Shown in pieces: positions 25,901 to 38,270 of a stretch of DNA of 64,000 nt; position 1 is the stretch's first letter; each line of letters begins with the position of its first letter. The stretch is from Antedon mediterranea (taxonomy: Eukaryota; Echinodermata; Crinoidea; Comatulida; Antedonidae). The stretch lies in the NCBI RefSeq assembly GCF_964355755.1, contig NC_092673.1, positions 1,989,001 to 2,053,000 of the forward strand, read 5' to 3'. The translations under genes were made by a program, and so were the position numbers. The notes under the pieces were generated by a model. The model saw nothing but the letters and a program-made list of their open reading frames with translations. It ran no database searches and had not been told where the DNA came from.

Positions 25901-28900
25901 TAAAAAAGCAAAAGCTTACAGATAAGGTATATGTAGCATGTTGAATGACTGAGCCATTAAGAAAAATATGTTTCCATAAAGTCTGCTCAAATGCCAATAT
26001 GTATAAAGTAGCGTAATGCAGGGTGAAATGGCCCCTGGTTTAGCACCCCTTGCTCGACCAAGTTTGGAACTTTTTTTGGGGTTGCTCATGCTCTGGGGCC
26101 CCTTAAGCCTTTAGGCTCCTGGGTTTATTAGCCAGTGACCGCTCATAACCGTTGCACCACATGTATCTTGTGGTAGAACTTCTAATAGATAGGAAAATGT
26201 AAGACTATTTTAAAATAATTTGATCATGTACAACTTTTGAGAGGAGTAGCTTAACTCTGTATCCAACACATCCCCTGTTGTGGGTTTATGAGAGAACCCA
26301 AACTTCACCATGACACGGTTCAGTTCACTTTAAAGTCCTTAAAACATTTACATTTAAAACCAGAAACTACCATTAAATGTAATTGATAATTACTTTTACA
26401 GGCAAGGGAGCACACGTCACAGCTTGATCAATTTGAAGATGAACAGAAAAAGAAGGAAACTGAATCAAAACTGGGTACATAATTATTATTGCTGTTTATT
26501 TTTCTTCTTATGAAACTCAATTATAAATTGTTTGTTAATGTTAAAGTGCATTTATAAACATAAACTCAGACCAATGTAGAGATCAATATCACTCTAAATC
26601 AAAACACTAAACGCTGCCGACAATCATTTGTTTATAATTCATGTATTAATATCAAGTTTGTAAGATCTCTTTAGAGTCTTTGGTTACGACTGTTGTTGTA
26701 TTAATTTGCATGTAAATCAACCAAGCTAATTTTATTTATATCTCGTTGTTAACATGATAATAAATAACATCATAATTATATATTGTTCATACTTTAGGTA
26801 TGTCGAGTTATAGATAATAGTGTTCTTAATTCTAATTTTTAGTTGAATTTCTGGCAAATTAAATGTTATTCACATTATATAGAACCCAGTGAGTTCTTGG
26901 ACGCAAGGATGCAGATTCTTACTAAACAACAACTTGAACTAAATGACATTGAGAATGAAATTGATGAAGAGGCAGCAAAACAACTAGAGGAATTACGAGA
27001 AAAACTAACAGTTAATATGGAAGAATCAGTTGAGAAAACTAAGAGAAGTCTGTATTCAAGTCTGAAGAGTAATGGTAATTCATTTGAAATTCTTTAACTG
27101 GTAATTTTTAAGTATACATTAATTTTATTTTTTTGTATTTGTCATCAAACTTTTCAAGTTGATTGGCTGTACAGTGAAGGCGGGGAAACTGCAAACCACA
27201 GTTACAAACATCGGCACAGATTCAAGAGATTCTTGTTCTGGTGTCTATACTTGTGAATCTCTGTCTACACTATCAAACTTTATGTTACAAAAAATGGACA
27301 TAATGATGTCATATCACTACCATATTTGGGCATATCATTACCATATTTTGGTACATCAAACTTTTTGTCAAACTAGTTTGATAGTGTAGACAGAGCTTAC
27401 AAACTTAAAACTGCTGGTCTGGAGTACACCTTTGACATCATAAAAAATTCTTGTTATTATAAGAATATTTACCTTCTTGTTTATTTTTTAAGATTCTGTT
27501 AATGAAATGAAGGATGAAATTTTGGAAGAACATCAAAGAAATATAGAAAGACTGAAAGAAGAGAAGGAGGAAGAGAAGCATAGACAAGAAGAAGAGTTAA
27601 AGGTTAATTAACAATTCAATTTTTTGTTAATATATTTATTTAAGAATTTAATTATTTGATAAAGTCTTTACTTAATTTAATTTACTAATAGTGATATTTG
27701 TTTTCAGAAACGATTGGCAGAAAAAAGAAAAAATTGGAATAAAAAGAAAGAGAAGGAAAAAGATGAACAAATGCAAATTCGTGAACATGAAAGTAAAATG
27801 GTTGGGTAAGGTGTTGATTTATATATTTTAGAGAAGCTCTATACTGGCTTTGTTCTGCTTGGTGTTCTATTTAAGACATGTATTGTCCCTCAAAACATGA
27901 AAAATAAAGATTAATTTAAAAAGACTTCGAATAGGCCATTATGCAGTTTTAATAATGTTAATCACTTCCGTAGGAAAAAAAAATGTGTTTCACCTACAAA
28001 AAAATAAACAATTTAATTATTTTTTGTGTTAAATAACAGTTTTTTAGCTAAATCTTTTTTTTTTTCGATCCATTTTTCAAAGTGAATAACTATTATGTGA
28101 CCTAAAAATGGCATATTCAACAGAAAAATTATTATTCAGGGGAACAATATATCTTTCTATTTAAACACTTTGTTTAATTTTAAAACTGTATATCATTTTT
28201 GTGTTTAACTTAGGAGGCTTCTTGCGACCCAATTAGTTATGTCTGAAATTGACAGAGACAAAATAATGCAGGAACATGAAAAGCAGATGGTGACCTTGGA
28301 AAACAACCTGACGCTAAATAAACTTCACCAAAGACGTAAACTGGAAGAAAAAATTGCGATCAGAAGAGCAAGAAAAATGGAAAAGTTGGAAAAACAGCAG
28401 TACCAAGAAGAGAGGGTAAGTGAAATGCAAAGTTAGATATAAATAAGAATATTAATAACTTAATGGATTTTTGAAGCGCCTAAAGTCAAATTTCACAGAC
28501 GAGCAGTATAAAAATATAGAATCTATGTTATATCTTATAACCATTTACACACAATGTGAACGGGCTCAGGATTCTATGTTGGGAGAAGCTAAGCTGTTTT
28601 CCGCTTCCCGTTACCACTCATCTGTGAAAATTGGCCTTAATGTTGTTGTGAAACCTGTACAATTTATTATCCTGGTCATTTTTTGATCAAATATTTATGG
28701 GAACATAGCTTCCATAATGTAGCTATTAATCAATGCAATCAAGGTTGTGTCTTAACCTTACCAGGTGTGGAGAGAGGCAAATGTAACTGTTTGCCCATGG
28801 ATACGAGCAATGCTTGAGTTCGAATTGAACCCACGATCTTCAATCAATCAATTTTTTAAAATGTTTTCATGATAAACATAAAATACAAATTAAGATGGAG

Positions 28901-31900
28901 GACGTACAACTAAGGCAGAGCCTGAAAAAACGTTGTACTACCTTTAATCTTGCGATCAGTAGTCCAACACACTGCACCATCCACCCTACCCCTCTCTTCC
29001 ACTCAAGCTGTTGACTATTGCCTATATTGCATTTATGTTGAATTGTCTGCCTTTATTTTACATTGTCTACATATAAATTATGAACAGAAAAGCATTTTAC
29101 TTTTATATTGGATTATAGAGGCAAATGCGATCTAAACAACTTAACAGTGATGACGACGAGGATGATGATGATGCGGATGAGAAGCAAAAAATGATGAAGA
29201 AACATGTTGAGCAGAAACTTGCTCTACTGAATTCAGAAAAATACAAAGTTGATGAGGATCTTGATATTGTAAGTGCTTTTTAATAAAATCATTGTTGAAA
29301 TATAAGAATCTATCACAAATAGCAATTAATTATTAAGCTTTGTCTACACTATCAAACTACTTGGAAAAAAAAAGTGTGATGTGCCCAAATATGGCTGTGC
29401 TATATTTAGGTACATTAATATTAAAATAACACTTGTTTTATGGTTACAGATCCGTGTTGAAATGCTTACTGAACGTGCAAATGCACTAAAGAAACAAGAA
29501 GAAAAGCTAGGCTCCATGATTGCACAGCTGCAGTTGGAAAAAGCACGAGAGGTAAATTAGTTGATCATTAATTATTTTGGAGAATTGCTGACAAGACATT
29601 TGATCTATGTATTTTATGGGTTTATTTTGAGATGTTCCTATGAACAGATAGCACATAAGCAGTTCAAAGATCTCTATATACACTATTTAATTGTAATAAA
29701 TGTATGTTTGTTTAGATGGCTACAATTGAAGAGCAACAAAAAGTGTTGATACAGCTAAAAATGAATATGCTTGATGATATGACTGACAGAGGAGTAATTC
29801 AGAGTTCACAATCAAAAAAGGTTATTGAAAATCATCGAAAGGTAACAAACTATTTCATTTCAAGAAATGTTATAATTATAATAGTGCAAATAACAATACA
29901 TATGATTGAAACATTTGAAAGACTTAACATTATTATTGACATGCTTCCATGTTCTATGTTATAAGGGAGACATGCAAGCTTTATCCTTACATTATTACCA
30001 CATTGTGGAGACTGTTCATTATTCTATTTTATTTAGCACTTAAATATGATTGGACGATTTTGGGTAACATTGCGTGCAATAGTACGCATTATTAAATGAT
30101 CATTAATTTTTCATGTCTATTTTTCACGTACAAAAAATAATAATTTCGCGTATGGAAAACAATTTTCAAGACAGTGGCTGTGATTCTGAACATGAAATCC
30201 AACAGCGCCAACTATTTTAAAATAAAAAACAACATTGAACACTCGTAATACAAGCTGTCGCCTCATGCCATTATTTGTACTATTCCACTCCAATAAACAT
30301 TCATTATTTGTTTAAATTTTAGTATATTCTTCCACTTACAAATTATAGGAAGTAGAGCGACTTGAAACTAAACTTAATGATGCAAGAGAAAAACAAGAAA
30401 AAGAGTTTAAAAAGAAGTTGAAAGAAAAGCAAGTGGAACGTGAGAAAACGTTTCTTAGAGAACAAGAGCTTGAAATGTCCAGACTAGCGGAGAAAGAAAC
30501 AAATAGTACAAAGGCAAGATTCAAGAGAGTGGCGTTGAAGCATAAACAAACTGTCCAACTTGAAGAATTTAGGTGAATATCTCTGATATAAGTAATAAAT
30601 AAAACTGAGAAGAATGGAACAAACCAGTAGTAGGGGGATTGTCTGATGTCTACTCTTCAGAAATTTCCCAAAACCAGACTTTTCTTGAAGTCCAAAATGT
30701 CCCAAATTCATTGGTACAAATCCCAGACTTGTTGGAAAACCAGACATGTTTAGGCTAGCCCCTGAAGATACATTATGTATGTTTAAAACATGTATGTATA
30801 CAAAAAACTAAATAATTGATATTTTCTAGGCAAACTATTGAAATGGAAAAGCGACAGTCTTTGGAGAATTTGAAGAGAGATTTTGAGATGAAGAAAATGA
30901 AAGCTGTCCAAGATCAGGTATGAAGACTAGATGTAGACAGTTACATGATCCATTTTGGAAAAGGTGCCTCCCTAAAATGTTTTCATTTTGGTGGCTACGG
31001 GTTCCATCATTTTAACAGTTCGCACCATTCTTCTTTCAAATTTCTCCAAAATGATTTCCTAAAGCTCTGTCTATACTATCAAACTAGTTCAACAAAAACA
31101 GTGTGTGTGCCCAAATAGGGTAGTGATATTCCTAAATATGGTAGTGTTATGACATCATCCTGTCCATATATGGGCACATCACAAGTCGTGATAACCATGT
31201 AATTACCTAATTAATTACTATAATTACAACTAAATTACCCATTTAATTTGTATCTGTGTTTGTAGGAATTACAGTTGATTGGGAATCTCATACGTCATGG
31301 AAAATACGCAGACATGGAATTGGTTAACATTCTTAATCTACTATTTCCAATGAAAACGGAAAAGGAACTCAGACAACTGATTTCCGATATGCAAATTAGC
31401 AGTGACGCTGGAGGCGTGCAACCTGATTCTGAGGATCAAAGTGATGATGAGCCCAAGCAGGGGTAACTTGTGTTCTTTCATTTTGCAGAATTTTAAATGC
31501 TGTGTGTGTGTGTGTGTGTTTCAGAAATATTTATTTCAACATTTTCTCAAATTTTTGGGGGGTTTGGGGGTAATGTTACACTAGTGGTTGAGTCAAGCTG
31601 CCAAACTATTTTGACAGCTGAGGAAATGCAAACCACATCCTTAATATTGGCACATGTTAAATCACTTCTCTGTCCTAACTGGTGGTAGGAAACATTTGTT
31701 TGGATAAGGACTTCAAACTGGTTAATTGTATGTGTGCACCATTTTAACGACTAGTATTTCCCCTGTGTTTTACTCCATTTCAGCTGTACAGTATGTCAGG
31801 TTTTTTTTATGTTCTTTGAATATATTGTTATAAAATAATAAATCCAAAGGCAAATTACTGAAAATAATGACAATGCTGTTGGTATCAGTGGCTGGATCTC

Positions 31901-34564
31901 AGTGAAGATACAAAATAAAATAAGCACTGAAAAAATGACAATGGTGTGGATATCAGTGGCTGGATCTCAATGGAGATACAAAATAAAATAAGCAAAAAGC
32001 TAAATCAAAACGATAAAATAAAACAGCCAGAAAAATTAGCATATCTTTCGGGCAACACTAGCCCTTCATCAGTGCAAGTAAAAAAATAATAATATACATT
32101 TTTAACTAAATGTTGGTCATTGCTATAAAATAAGTATGGTAATTTAGGCACACACCATGACAAAATAACCATGTGTAGGACAAATTAAAAACTTTAAGCT
32201 TTGAGAGCTTCTAATGTTTAAAGTGTCCAATTTTGAAAAGGTTGAAGTAGTGCGTGTGCTTATTTAAATATTTTGAATTTCATTAACAAATTATATTTTT
32301 GTTTTTCATCATTATCTTTTGGAATTGTGTGTTTCATGATTTTATAGTGACATAAGGTAAGTCTTTGAAAAAGATCAAAAGCTGGCGTTATTACACTGCA
32401 CAGTGAATTACTTCACCATTATGGGTCAAATCATCTCCATTAACAAAAGTTGCTGTTACTGCGGCATTCACACAAACGTGGTGTGGTCATTAGTTTTAAA
32501 AGGTCATCTTTTAATATCATTTATTTGTACTTATTCTAATACATTTCCTTGATTTTAAAAACCAGTTAATTTTGTATAAAAAGAATATGTGTATTAATAT
32601 ATAAATCCAAAGGCAAATTACTGAAAACAATGGCAATGCTGTGGATATCAGTGGCTGGATCTCAATAGAGATATAAAATAAAATAAGCAAAAAGCTAGAT
32701 AAAAATGATAAATTAAAACAGCCAGAAAAATTATCAGAGCTTTAACCAATTACTTTAGGCAGGGCCGTAGCCACCAGTACGGTTGGTAAGGTTTCAATCT
32801 GACCACTTTTTCACAGGCCTTATGACAACCCAGTGGCTTGAACAGAGATATGTTCTCTTTTCTTGCGAAAACCGGACCACTTTATTTCTCGTGGCTACAT
32901 CACTGTTAGGCTTACTTATATTATATTGTATTAATATATGGGTATCTATTTCATGCATATATTAGAAAAGGTACAAATAAATGAAATAAATGTGTGAACA
33001 CCTCCTTACTGAACTATACCACATAACCAAGATTTTGATTTTGACCAATTTGGTATATTGGATTACTAATATTATTTTGAGGTATTGACTACCTTCTTGT
33101 TTTTGCAATTGTTTGATAGTGATTGTAAACCACTTTTTTTAACACTAATGATATTTAAAACACATTAGGAAATTGATTTGTACATAAACTAATAACACGT
33201 CTAGTTAACAATAATGTCATATTAATGCCGTATACAGTTATAGCTGTGACACGAGTGAGAGATTAATTTCTTGTTAAGAAACTTAAGCTGAGGACTCAGC
33301 ACACGAATCATCTGTTGAGGTTTCACAGCACTAAAATAATTGATTACCAACCTAGGCTCTAACAATTGTAAATAAGATGTGCTGTGCTGACAAACGTTAG
33401 AACTATCTTTCATATTGTATGGGGGTGGGTGGGGGTGTTAATTTAGAAGCATCAGTATTGTAATACCATAAAATTAAACTATTTATAATTAAATTATAGT
33501 AAAGCATGGATAACTAAGACTAAGTAATTGATTAGTACCCTGAGTTCTAAAATTGTGAAAAAAGAGAAATTGTACTGTATATAAAATGAAATATTAATTG
33601 GGGGAGGGGCGGGTAATTGGTACTGGATAATTTTTAGTTGCATCAATATAAATACATAAAAATATGTATATACCATAGAAATGAAAATTGATAAATTAAA
33701 TTATTAATAGTTATAGTAAACCACAGATTGATACTGTAAGCATAATGTAATAATATTCATATACAAAATGTTTGTATTTATAGAATACAGTTATACTATC
33801 AACAATTGTAAATACAAGAAATTATCATTAACAAATAAAAAATGTGCACTGTAAGTTGATGCCAGGTTCTGATCTTGCTTACCTTTATTTAACGCTCCTT
33901 CCAACAGGATGCTAATTTCAAACCTTTTACAGGGAAAAGAAAGGAAAAGAAAAGAAACGGAAAAAGGAATCGAACAACAAGATGACATTAGAGAAGAAAA
34001 TCCGATCAATGATATTACTGAAACCACTCAGCTCTGATCAAGAAAGGTAAATAATCAATTGGTCATTCCTTCCATTGTTTCTCCCAATGATTATTGTTCC
34101 TGGCACTCATTGCTCATGGTGCTGTTTTCCTTAAGCTCTGTCTACACTATAAAACTAGTTTCACAAAAACAGTGTGATGTGCCCAAATATGGTAGTGATA
34201 TGCCCAAATATGGTAGTGATATGCCCAAATATGGTAGTGATATGACATATTTCAGGAGTTTGCTAGGCGATGTTTTTTAAGCTCTGTCTACAGAGTTTTA
34301 GTCTCCATCATTAAAATACATTTTTATTCTATATTATGTAGTAATGAACCAAGCCAAAGGATAAAATCCAAAAAAAAGTTGGCACCAATTAAAAGTAAGA
34401 AATATGGTGGAAAGGGAGTGCACAATTCACCGCTTCCTGGTATTCCTGGAGTTAGACCAGATCCTATCGGACGAGCGGATTCTATTGATTATTCATCAGA
34501 CCAAAATAATGATAGACAATATGAAGATATTGTAAAGAAGAAAAAAAGAAACGGAAAGTATTAA
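19979..34564 (+). CDS. EVC2: EVC2 (limbin), complete CDS
   Basis: Type I membrane partner of EVC at the cilium base. Exons: 19979-20624, 21136-21395, 21847-22002, 22464-22689, 22956-23080, 23366-23658, 24019-24096, 24184-24427, 24720-24914, 25198-25422, 25687-25926, 26402-26474, 26883-27074, 27493-27602, 27708-27805, 28214-28415, 29119-29268, 29450-29551, 29716-29841, 30349-30572, 30830-30917, 31266-31462, 33933-34046, 34342-34564. Total 4587 nt (1528 residues; human about 1300), in frame throughout. The start at 19979 follows an acceptor and gives a signal peptide (AVLVLVVMMLAVYSPCLG). A glycosylation-rich ectodomain follows with RAKR at 267-270. One membrane helix spans about 502-528, then Glu/Lys/Gln-rich coiled coils run to about 1400 and a basic tail with an IPGVRPDPIGR stretch closes the protein. 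Exon 27493-27602 uses a weaker donor (GTTAAT). Confidence 0.93.
20864..21079. mobile_element. hAT-like MITE with 8-bp target duplication
   Basis: TGGAACAA occurs directly at both edges (20856-20863 and 21080-21087). Inside, ATCAAGGCAATCTAACAACA (from 20869) is matched inverted by TGTTGTTAGATTTCCTTGA near 21061-21079. A second inner palindrome (CCTTCGATC...GATCAAAGG) lies at about 21002-21026. About 216 bp with no coding capacity, in the first coding intron of EVC2. Confidence 0.75.
22060..22290. repeat. SINE-like repeat core
   Basis: 'ccaggtacttatttacagctgagtgga' resembles the 'taggtacccatttgtacacctgggtgg' core of the repeat at 58190-58400 and of the SINE at 59735-60015. Edges are not clear. 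EVC2 intron. Confidence 0.4.
24479..24606. mobile_element. Family A MITE, right end truncated
   Basis: Starts AAGCTCTGTCTACACTATCA and keeps the family core, but stops at 'aactagtttgatag' without the final GTAGACAGAGCTT. A separate 20-base end fragment is at about 24119-24138. EVC2 intron. Confidence 0.75.
27257..27399. mobile_element. Family A MITE
   Basis: Ends ATCTCTGTCTACACTATCAA and TTGATAGTGTAGACAGAGCT, with 'atgatgtcatatcactaccatatttgg' inside. EVC2 intron. Confidence 0.8.
27875..28156. mobile_element. Family B MITE (TATTGTCCC ends)
   Basis: Left 'tgtattgtccctcaaaacatgaaaaataaag', right 'aggggaacaatatatct' as the inverted partner, with 'agtgaataactattatgtgacc...aaatggcatattcaac' near the right end, as in the other family B copies. 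EVC2 intron. Confidence 0.7.
28735..29000 (-). mobile_element. tRNA-derived SINE copy, reversed and interrupted
   Basis: Read on the minus strand, 'agtgtgttggactactgatcgcaag' and the 'gcctctctccacacctgg' phrase match the SINE at 59735-60015. About 90 bases of unrelated AT-rich sequence (28845-28935) interrupt it. EVC2 intron before exon 29119. Confidence 0.55.
29334..29420. mobile_element. Family A MITE, left half only
   Basis: Starts AAGCTTTGTCTACACTATCA and continues 'aaagtgtgatgtgcccaaatatgg', then leaves the family. EVC2 intron. Confidence 0.65.
31061..31190. mobile_element. Family A MITE, right end truncated
   Basis: Starts AAAGCTCTGTCTATACTATC and keeps the core up to 'tatatgggcacatcacaa'. 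EVC2 intron, about 75 bases before exon 31266. Confidence 0.75.
31845..32745. repeat. Dispersed repeat, three related copies in EVC2 intron
   Basis: 'ggatatcagtggctggatctcaa' with flanking 'aaataaaataagcaaaaagcta' occurs at about 31880-31925, 31940-31998 and 32625-32700. Two copies continue into 'aaaacagccagaaaaatta'. The 'gggcaacactagcccttcatcagtgc' stretch at about 32050-32075 forms a small inverted repeat. Class not identified. Confidence 0.5.
34134..34300. mobile_element. Family A MITE, rearranged
   Basis: Starts AAGCTCTGTCTACACTATAA. The phrase 'gatatgcccaaatatggtagt' is repeated three times, and the far end holds a second AAGCTCTGTCTACAG in the same orientation as the left end. This suggests internal slippage and partial inversion. 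Last intron of EVC2. Confidence 0.65.
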
Positions 34565-34579
34565 AGAAACATCTTTAAA

Positions 34580-34895
34580 TTTATAGTTTTAAAAAATGAA
34601 GATTAATAAAATCAGACTTTAAACAGCTTTAATTAGTTATTCACTTCTTTAAAAAAAAAAAAAAAAAAAATGATTTTACTTATAAAAAGACAAAAGAAAT
34701 GGTTAGTTTTAACCAAAAAATATTGTCTGACAATTTAAGTATTTTTTGCTTTAAGTTACATTTTTTTCAGGTAAATATTTTTTTTTTGGGCCCAGTTTTT
34801 GGTTAAAGTGAATACTACTACTATGTGACAATAAATGGCATTCAACAACAAATTTGAAAAACAAAAATGTAGGGGACAATATATGAATACATCTA
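34580..34895. mobile_element. Family B MITE overlapping the EVC2 3' end
   Basis: 'aaaatgaagattaataaaatcagacttt...agttattcact' matches the left interior of family B siblings, and 'gtaggggacaatatat' is the right end. The outermost left end is eroded. It begins within about 20 bases of the EVC2 stop. Confidence 0.65.
34605..34610 (+). terminator. Candidate EVC2 polyadenylation signal
   Basis: AATAAA lies 41 bases after the EVC2 stop codon. It falls in text shared with the family B transposon copies, so the signal may be element-derived. Confidence 0.4.
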
Positions 34896-35431
34896 GGCCT
34901 ATAGGGGATCGACTGTGAGCAATTTCTTTAGTAACCAAATGATAAACTCTGGTAAAAGATTATACATTTTATTTAATTTTAATATTCCCGTAATATTCAT
35001 CATGTAACCTGTCCTGGAGTTCCCAGCCGCTTTGTAACGTTATTCTCAAATACAACCTTACCTCCCAATTAAATTTGTGTATTTATAATATGTTAAAAAT
35101 GGTATTTTACAAGTGAGGTGTAATAATATTTGTAGATAGTGTATATTTGAATTTAAATATTTTTACAGAGATTACCTAACCAATTTACAACTAAAGATAA
35201 ATAAAAACAGAGGCTGTAATAAGTCAATATTATGAGATTTTAACATTAGGTAATTTCAAAGAACTTATAACACAAGAATCTCCTGTTCTTCAATTTGCAT
35301 TCAAAACACAGTATCGGAAGTACAGGGTTAAAAGGTCAAACTGGGCGACGCCATTTCACAGCATGGAGCAGCGCCCCCTCCAAACTAGGAAGTCAATTAC
35401 TCTACCCTCCTAGAGTATTAGCAGAATTATC

Positions 35432-37014
35432 GATACGGGTTGGGTAGGTTTGGCCAGTATGCGTACCTTTTTATGGCCAGCGGGCGTCCCGGAAATTGCG
35501 CAATATGGCCAGCGGGCGTCCAATTATTGCGCAATATTTGTTCAATGGCAGCGTCCGCTCCTCAGCTCCGTGCGTGTGAAATACGTACAATGCGACACAG
35601 ATGGCGCTATATACATAATTAATTTTATATATACAGAATTTGCAAGTAGGGCAAGGCTGAACTGAGGCCTCTAAAATCCAATCTATCTGTTCAGAGGAGG
35701 CTAGTAGCCTAAGTTAAACTGATTTAGTAAATTATACTACTGTATTTTAGGGCCTAATTAATAACAATTATTAATAGTTTTAACTATTATAATGTCAATC
35801 AAAAAACATTTTTAATGAAATTTCACATTATTTAATATTTTTTTTCTGATAAATAATAATAGTACGTGGCCGGCCGGCATCTCGCGCGGAAAATGTAAAT
35901 ATAACGCCCTCTCTGTCGCATTGTACGTATTTTTCACACGCATGGAGCGCGCGGACGCTGCCATTGAAAACATATTGCGCAATAATTGGACGCCCGCTGG
36001 CGATTTTTTTTTTCGTACATAAGTTGGGGACCCCTTCATGAAACGTCACAAAATAAACATGAATAATTCATCAGTTAAATTTGTTGTTCCGTGTGCACCC
36101 AAGCGTATAGCAACAAGAAGTGATTACACAACTGCGATACGATACTTTCTACAGTAGGCCTAGGATTCCAAGTCAATTCACGTGATTGCCTTCGCGCACT
36201 CTTCTTCACACAAAATGTGTCGAGTCGAGGCTAATCGACAGCTAGGCAAGACATTAAACTAGTAGTAATTCATTGGACATAGCCCAAAGAAAGCTTAGAC
36301 CCACAAGAATAAAGAATGTGTATAATTTGTGTACTGTATTTTTTTAATTCTGCTATTTTATTATCAAACAATATGCATGTACTCAAAGGAATTTTAAAAA
36401 TGCGCGTATATGAACACATGAGATGGGAAGATTTCACCCACGAGAATAAAAAATGTATTTTTGTGTAATGTTTATTGTTTAATTTTGCTGACTTATTACT
36501 CGGATTGTGTCATACCAAAGATAGTAAGTGTAACTATCTTTGGTCATACCTAACACACACACGTCACACAGCTACTACTACTACTAAATAGACATGGGTT
36601 TAGAGACTAATAATTAGGCCTAATAGTATTAATAGAAACTATAGTTTTAACACGTAATTCTTTAGTAATAAATTATTTAAAAACACCATAAACTAAAGGC
36701 TGATTATTTCGACAATCCACACAAAACGCCGCTATTCTTCTATGAAATCGCACGCCGCAACAACAGCGGAGATAGGCCTAGAATCGTACCGCACTTGTGT
36801 AATCACTTCTTGTTGCTATACGCTTGGGTGCACACGGAACAAGAACATTTAACTGATGAATTATTCATGTTTATTTTGTGACGTTTCATGAGGGGGTCCC
36901 CAACTTATGTACGAAAAAAAAAATCGCCGCCCGCTGGCCATATTGCGCAATATCCGGGACGCCCGCTGGCCATAAAAAGGTACGCATACTGGCCAAACCT
37001 ACCCAACCCTGTAG
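35432..37014. mobile_element. hAT-like non-autonomous element, 1583 bp, with GAATTATC duplication
   Basis: GAATTATC is present directly outside both ends (35424-35431 and 37015-37022). The terminal repeats extend about 80 bases: GGGTTGGGTAGGTTTGGCCA at left, TGGCCAAACCTACCCAACCC at right. Further inside, a second long inverted repeat pairs 36000-36155 with about 36775-36920 (CGTACATAAGTTGGGGACCC and its complement). No transposase frame is visible. The outermost five bases of the two ends do not pair. Confidence 0.75.
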
Positions 37015-37259
37015 GAATTATCCCCTCTATGATTTTGACTTTCTAATTTGATGCGGGCGCCCTACTCCTCAATCAATTACTCTACCCCCCCCCCCCCCTA
37101 GAGCATTAGCAGATCCCCTCTATGATTTTGACTTTCTAATTTGATGCGGGCGCCCTACTCCATGGCTCACAATGGCGCCACCCATAGCTCTATTCTATCC
37201 CACAATGCCTTTCGAAATTGTTACGCGCTTCAGACGAACAGGAGATTCTTGTGTTATAA

Positions 37260-37426
37260 TAGTCTGGGCTCCAGACGGAGTTTTTTCTTAATACAGTATT
37301 AGTAAAAATATAAATATTTTTGCACATATGGCGTTTCATACGTGTATTACTTGAGTGACAAAAATCGCGGTCGAAATAAAAACAAATAAATAAAAAAAAA
37401 AACAATACAGACTTGGGGAAAGTCTA
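37260..37426. mobile_element. Small insertion with 9-bp flanking duplication
   Basis: GTGTTATAA occurs at 37251-37259 and 37427-37435. Removing one copy and the 167 bases between them restores the continuous outer inverted repeat. The ends TAGTCTGGG... and ...GGGAAAGTCTA are only roughly inverted. Possibly a hAT-class MITE (8-9 bp duplication). Confidence 0.6.
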
Positions 37427-37969
37427 GTGTTATAAGTTCTTTGGTAATTTTCTTCCAGTACTCGGCTATTCTAAGTTAGTTTTTTGTAATATTATACCCA
37501 CAATACCTCACTTGTATTATAATACTGTACATACAGGGTATCGTAAGTGTTGAAATACAGTAGAGATTATTGTGTAATAATTAATAAAAATATTTGTTTT
37601 AAATCTGTGTAGATACAACAATATTTATCTTTGTTCCTAATTATTATTGTTTAAAATATGTATTATTATTATTTATTAAAACTTAGTCTATAATGTGACC
37701 ATATTGTATGTAAACGAACTATTTTGTATAATAATTTAACCATTAAAGTTGTTTTTAATGTGTGTTGATCAACTGTTAAAATCATACCTGCTTTTGTACT
37801 TTATGATATAGACATTTCAAATGATAATTAACGGCATTTATTTTATCATAAAGAAGAGATTTTAAATCATTATATGTTGAATCTGGTAAGTAATATGTAG
37901 TTTTTGAGAAAAATGCAGCAAACATTTTTAGCATTTTTTTTTATAAAATATGAATTTTTATATCACTCG

Positions 37970-38270
37970 CTTAGAATAAACGCCTCCTTCAAATAAACAC
38001 CCCCCCCCCCCCTCTAAGAATCCCAGGCGTTTATTTTTTTTCTCTCAAATAAACACCCTGCCACATGCATTATAAAATACACAATATGGTATTACAACAC
38101 ATTTCTATTTGTAGTAGAATTGAGTGACAAGATCTACAATTTACCAAGAATTTTGATACCTTTGTTTACTGTATTTTTTCACTTTTAGAAATCTGAACAA
38201 TAAACGCCCGGGACGTTTATTCGAATAAACGCCCGGGACGTTTATTCGAATAAACGCCCGGGACGTTTAA
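37970..38270. repeat. AATAAACGCC palindromic repeat block
   Basis: 'aataaacgcc' and its complement 'ggcgtttatt' recur at 37976-38058. At 38198-38270 a 25-base unit AATAAACGCCCGGGACGTTT followed by ATTCG is repeated three times. Each unit is itself close to palindromic. Includes a run of C at about 37999-38012. Confidence 0.75.

Larger units (their letters stand above)
35257..37443. mobile_element. Outer inverted-repeat element, host of two later insertions
   Basis: A 32-base inverted repeat frames the nest: CAAAGAACTTATAACACAAG continuing to CTCCTGTTC at 35257-35288. Its complement is at 37236-37259 plus 37436-37443, split by the 167-bp insertion. Inside, a ~95-bp segment containing 'tcaattactctaccc...tagagYattagcaga' and 'ctctatgattttgactttct' is duplicated, once interrupted (35393 and 37015) and once intact (37070-37163). 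Confidence 0.6.

Noticed and set aside
35440-36049. 60-75-codon frames in GC-richer sequence
   Set aside because: They lie in the terminal repeats of the hAT-like element and appear mirrored at its two ends.
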